This document shows, piece after piece, positions 62,435 through 64,000 of a DNA stretch of 64,000 bases (position 1 is the first letter of the stretch; each line of letters opens with the position of its first letter). Origin of the DNA: Jonesia quinghaiensis DSM 15701 (lineage in GTDB: Bacteria; Actinomycetota; Actinomycetes; Actinomycetales; Cellulomonadaceae); the NCBI RefSeq assembly GCF_000423205.1, contig NZ_AUHN01000009.1, forward strand, positions 248,001 through 312,000. The letters run 5' to 3'. The notes under the pieces were generated by a model. That model did no database searches. It saw nothing but the letters and a program-made list of their open reading frames with translations, and was not told the origin of the DNA. Position numbers and translations under genes: made by a program.

Positions 62435-62476
62435 TCACGAAGGGGAGAACGCCGTCCAGGGCGTTCTCCCCTTCGT
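62435..62476. terminator. Bidirectional terminator between ABC permease and DUF5063 gene
   Basis: A perfect 18-bp stem (CACGAAGGGGAGAACGCC with its complement) and 6-base loop between convergent genes. Confidence 0.85.
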
Positions 62477-62492
62477 GTTACCAGACAACTTT

Positions 62493-63113
62493 TTAGTTCG
62501 GTGAGTGGGCCTCAACACTGTGTAGCGCATCGAACTGTGCTTCTTGGGCGACGTCATCAGGTACATCAAGGCGCACGTGCGTGAGGATCAACTGCAGCAC
62601 CCGCAACACGCCCGATGCCCGCTCACCCCACGTGGACAGGTAGGAGAACTGCCACCACCACATAGCTTCAACTTGGTGCCCGGCGTCGTAGTGCTGCAAC
62701 CCGTGAGCCAAGTTGTCCACAATCAGCGCAAGATCAGCGGAAACGTGAGACGTCTCAACGGTAGGCGCCACCAGTGGGTCTGCCACCTGAGCAAATGCGT
62801 CAATACCGTCGAAGATTCGAGCTAGTGCTTCACGCAATGGCTCAACATCCGAATCAGCGCCAGCATCAGGTTCAAAACGGTGCGGTGGAACAATATCGGT
62901 CATCGCACCTAACTGTGCACCAGCGTTCAACACATCCGACAACGCAAGTACCAGCAGCGAAATGGCGGAGTCTGGTTCACCACCCGATGCGACACCCACC
63001 ACACTGGTCAAGAAGTTCCGCAAACTCGGCACCACCTGAGCTGCCACATCAGTGAGTTCCGAGGGCTGCGTTGATGCCAGGTGCGGTTCGTGTGCTGTGG
63101 GACGGTTCGTCAT
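62493..63113 (-). CDS. DUF5063 protein
   Basis: A 206-residue helical cytoplasmic protein of the DUF5063 family, found beside recR in many actinobacteria; function unknown. The MWWWQFSYLSTWGERASGVLRVL segment (given in part) is the conserved core. ATG 63113 has AAAGG 7 bases upstream, 15 bp after the recR stop, so it belongs to the dnaX-recR operon. Confidence 0.85.
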   Translation of the reverse strand: MTNRPTAHEPHLASTQPSELTDVAAQVVPSLRNFLTSVVGVASGGEPDSAISLLVLALSDVLNAGAQLGAMTDIVPPHRFEPDAGADSDVEPLREALARIFDGIDAFAQVADPLVAPTVETSHVSADLALIVDNLAHGLQHYDAGHQVEAMWWWQFSYLSTWGERASGVLRVLQLILTHVRLDVPDDVAQEAQFDALHSVEAHSPN

Positions 63114-63128
63114 ATGCTCGCCTTTGCG

Positions 63129-63728
63129 CTAGTTACCCATGAGTCGTCGGCCTTCAAACGCCCGGCCTAAAGTGACCTCGTCGGCGTACTCCAAGTCTCC
63201 CCCAACGGGTAGCCCTGATGCCAGTCGCGTGACACGAATCCCCATTGTCCCCAACAAGCGGGCTAGGTAAGTGGCGGTCGCCTCTCCTTCAACGTTTGGG
63301 TCCATTGCCAAAATAATCTCTTGCACAACACCGTCTGCAAGGCGGGTAAGGAGTTCCTTAATGCGCAGGTCATCTGGGCCAACGTTATCCATGGGGTTAA
63401 TGGCGCCACCCAACACGTGATACTTGCCCCGGAACTCGCGGGTGCGTTCAATGGCCACAACGTCTTTGGCTTCTTCCACCACGCAAATCACCTCACCTGA
63501 CCGGCGCGGGTCGCGGCAGATGCGGCAGTGTTCCTCCTCGGCGACGTTCCCACATTCAATGCAGAAACGTACTCGACGTTTCACTTCGCTCAGCGCATCA
63601 GACAGCCTACGGACGTCATCGGAGTCTGCCGCAAGAATGTGAAAAGCGATGCGTTGAGCACTTTTTGGCCCAACACCAGGGAGTCGACCAAGCTCGTCAA
63701 TGAGGTCTTGTACTGCACCGTCGTACAC
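63129..63728 (-). CDS. recR: Recombination protein RecR
   Basis: A 199-residue protein of the RecFOR pathway that helps load RecA at gaps. Helix-hairpin-helix [20 protein letters not shown], zinc finger C-x2-C-x8-C-x2-C ([16 protein letters not shown]), then a Toprim domain with VVEEAKDV and [19 protein letters not shown] start with AGG 7 bases upstream. Confidence 0.97.
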   Translation of the reverse strand: MYDGAVQDLIDELGRLPGVGPKSAQRIAFHILAADSDDVRRLSDALSEVKRRVRFCIECGNVAEEEHCRICRDPRRSGEVICVVEEAKDVVAIERTREFRGKYHVLGGAINPMDNVGPDDLRIKELLTRLADGVVQEIILAMDPNVEGEATATYLARLLGTMGIRVTRLASGLPVGGDLEYADEVTLGRAFEGRRLMGN

Positions 63729-63782
63729 AATGTCGCCTGTCGTCAGTGGGGGTAGTTACGTGAGAAGAGTAAGCGTGGGAGG

Positions 63783-64000
63783 TCAGCGACCCGTGTCAAC
63801 GATTTCATCAATGACCACAGCACCGAGCCGCTTCATGAGCAGTGGCACACCAAATAGTGCGCTTGCTTCAAGGTCTTCATCATCAGGTTGCGGCTCATCA
63901 TAGTCCACCACGGCACGTCGCTGCTGTTGCGCGGCATCACGCACGTCTTGCTCGCGTGCCCGTCGCTCAGCAGCCTGACGTGGGGTTTCCTCCCACGGTG
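63783..64000 (-). CDS. dnaX: DNA polymerase III gamma/tau subunit, C-terminal end only
   Basis: The last 72 codons of a gene entering from the right edge. Charged linker (RQAAERRAREQDVRDAAQQQ), acidic stretch and the ending GVPLLMKRLGAVVIDEI, which resembles actinobacterial DnaX tails that contact the polymerase. The call rests mainly on this tail plus the standard dnaX-recR gene order, with 54 bp to the recR start. Confidence 0.7.
   Translation of the reverse strand, partial: PWEETPRQAAERRAREQDVRDAAQQQRRAVVDYDEPQPDDEDLEASALFGVPLLMKRLGAVVIDEIVDTGR

Overview
The window reads as a chromosome segment of a moderately GC-rich Gram-positive actinobacterium, most likely an order Micrococcales member. 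The support is the ClpC/GlxR/GlnR/DUF2516/DUF5063/DUF4177 gene set, extensive GTG starts, ATGA/GTGA stop-start overlaps, likely leaderless promoters, and a block syntenic with the mycobacterial ephE-nth-crp-ridA-ponA2 region. A Jonesia-like genome would fit the base composition and the presence of chemotaxis, but this genus guess is inference only.

Region by region. 1-3.9 kb (+): truncated ROK protein, DUF2207 membrane protein, aldo/keto reductase. 3.8-19.5 kb (-): one long operon of FHA protein, PP2C phosphatase, second FHA protein, membrane Ser/Thr kinase, a giant Ig/fibronectin-III surface protein, MoxR ATPase, DUF58 and a transglutaminase-fold membrane protein whose catalytic triad is gone. 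It matches the bifidobacterial PFNA cluster layout and probably couples a kinase/phosphatase switch to an envelope assembly. 19.6-24.5 kb: TspO-like protein, GntR regulator with a visible operator, a zinc efflux CDF pump with its SmtB/CzrA-type repressor and operator, a P-loop kinase, a membrane protein. 24.5-33.5 kb: clpC, glycosyltransferase, dtd, DUF2516, FUSC protein, ygfZ, nitrobindin-like protein, a 39-residue membrane peptide, DsrE protein, membrane protein. 33.6-41.5 kb: GlnR, a hydrolase-fold protein without its nucleophile, nth, an RsiG-like protein, crp, ridA, DUF4177, a class A PBP and a metallophosphoesterase.

41.6-48.7 kb is the accessory part. Both tRNA-Pro genes (TGG at 41.6 kb, CGG at 45.4 kb) are followed by a duplicated copy of their own 3' flank, each enclosing a small islet. 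The CGG islet is about 1.9 kb, bounded by 79-bp near-perfect direct repeats (tRNA 3' half plus terminator), carries a HigBA-like toxin-antitoxin pair and an interrupted gene, and has no integrase. A third, diverged tRNA-3'-like copy lies at 48.6 kb. The TGG islet holds one frameshifted membrane gene. Between them are an amino-acid permease and a CotH-family lipoprotein.

48.7-53.7 kb (-): a five-gene siderophore/iron uptake operon with an IdeR/DtxR-type box. Its upstream spacer holds a perfect nested palindrome and purine-rich repeats. 54-64 kb: DAHP synthase, small membrane protein, chemoreceptor, asd (with a Cys-rich tail) and lysC, a two-gene ABC transporter, DUF5063, recR and the 3' end of dnaX. 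No CRISPR array, rRNA, transposase or integrase is seen.
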